Of a stretch of DNA of 23,502 nt, positions 23,060 through 23,502 are shown one piece after another. The notes beneath the pieces are model-generated. The model was not told where the DNA came from and did not search any database. It saw nothing but the letters and a program-made list of their open reading frames with translations. This DNA comes from Candidatus Aerophobus profundus SCGC AAA252-L23. Lineage in GTDB: Bacteria; Aerophobota; Aerophobia; Aerophobales; Aerophobaceae. The position numbers and the translations under genes were made by a program. The stretch's first letter is position 1. Every line of letters starts with the position of its first letter. The DNA lies in NCBI GenBank assembly GCA_000402295.1, contig AQRW01000147.1:1-23502 (forward strand), written 5' to 3'.

Positions 23060-23160
23060 CTTGGGGGATGATTTATAAATTCCTATAGGTCAAGAAAACT
23101 GAGAGTAAATAACCTGGGAACAAAATACTCTACTAATTCCTGGTAAGGGAGGTATAGAAT

Positions 23161-23502
23161 ATGGAGACCATAGCTTTTAGTCGACAAGTTCCGGTAGAAG
23201 AAACAGAAGTATTGGTAGTGGGGGGCGGTCCGGCCGGCCTGGCCAGTGCCATAGCCAGCGCCAGGCGAGGAGCTGATACAACCCTAATTGAAAACAATGG
23301 AATCCTGGGGGGAATGGCCACATCAGGCTTGGTCGGACCTTTTATGACTTGTTACAGTGCCGACGGAAAAGACCAAATTGTAAAGGGTATATTCGATGAA
23401 TTGGTTCGTAGGATGGTAAAAAGAGGAGGAGCGATTCATTCTTCTCACATTCCAGGTGCCAGTCCGTACAGTGCTTTTCATGTTGTGGGACACGACCATG
23501 TA
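23161..23502 (+). CDS. FAD-dependent oxidoreductase, N-terminal part (runs off the window)
   Basis: ATG 23161, with GGGAGG nine bases upstream, begins a 114-codon open frame to the window edge. The product has the Rossmann FAD motif EVLVVGGGPAGLASAIASAR (residues 16-35), then ENNGILGGMATSGLVGPF and, from Arg84, RMVKRGGAIHSSHIPGASPY, identical to the start of the truncated minus-strand copy. It should be a 460-470 residue FAD_oxidored flavoenzyme if its continuation matches the minus copy. It follows the sugar permeases in the same direction and may belong to the same catabolic operon. Confidence 0.9.
   Translation, partial: METIAFSRQVPVEETEVLVVGGGPAGLASAIASARRGADTTLIENNGILGGMATSGLVGPFMTCYSADGKDQIVKGIFDELVRRMVKRGGAIHSSHIPGASPYSAFHVVGHDHV
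23408..23502 (+). repeat. Inverted repeat, right copy (cut by window end)
   Basis: These bases are the exact reverse complement of 21060-21154 and reach the last base of the window. The segment between the two copies (21155-23407, 2253 bases) holds both permeases, the REP cluster and the first 83 codons of the oxidoreductase. Confidence 0.95.

Noticed and set aside
1..23502. CRISPR arrays, rRNA genes, prophage structural genes
   Set aside because: No regularly spaced short repeats, no rRNA-like sequence and no capsid, portal or tail-type proteins were seen.

Overview
The window looks like accessory DNA from an uncultured, anaerobe-like bacterium. Arginine codons are mostly AGA/AGG, Shine-Dalgarno sequences are strong (AGGAGG-type), -35/-10 boxes look sigma-A-like, and all three tRNA genes encode their CCA end. 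I cannot name the species. Several FAD_oxidored (PF12831-type) proteins next to MalF/MalG-like sugar permeases suggest a sediment-type candidate phylum, but that is a weak inference.

Left part (1-3738): an AT-rich stretch with the end of one gene, a well-formed integron attC site and a second cassette-like gene. It is followed by two decayed, tandem IS1634-like transposase remnants and the 3' half of a BREX brxL gene, cut at its Walker B motif where it meets the IS remnant. No integron integrase is visible.

Middle (3739-12277): a probable genomic island. In order it holds a membrane-anchored trypsin-like protease, a possible 24-residue membrane peptide, a TIR-domain protein with a C-terminal membrane anchor, a run of small membrane and coiled-coil proteins, a possible PD-(D/E)xK-type protein, a DUF488 protein with a linked partner, and a zinc-finger protein. 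Two copies of a ~150-bp direct repeat (5587-5742 and 9323-9477) bracket most of the small-protein genes. The island ends with an XRE regulator, an excisionase-like protein and a tyrosine recombinase, just before three tRNA genes (CAT, Val-CAC, Asp-GTC). The composition suggests a defence or conflict island, partly eroded. No function has been shown for the protease/TIR set.

Right part (12566-23502): an MFS transporter; a Phd/YefM-type antitoxin beside a broken PIN toxin gene; an NfeD-stomatin membrane operon; and a minus-strand cluster of an M20 deacylase and three FAD-dependent oxidoreductase genes, two of them broken. Then comes a plus-strand pair of ABC sugar permeases, the first lacking its N-terminus and the second carrying a one-base frameshift, a REP-like hairpin cluster, and the start of another oxidoreductase gene that leaves the window.

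The most striking structure is an exact 95-bp inverted repeat (21060-21154 and 23408-23502, running off the edge). The minus-strand oxidoreductase lacks exactly the N-terminus that is present on the plus strand at the right end. Inverting the 2.25-kb segment would rebuild it. This is either an invertible or duplicated segment or a fold-back assembly artefact, and the sequence beyond the window should decide.
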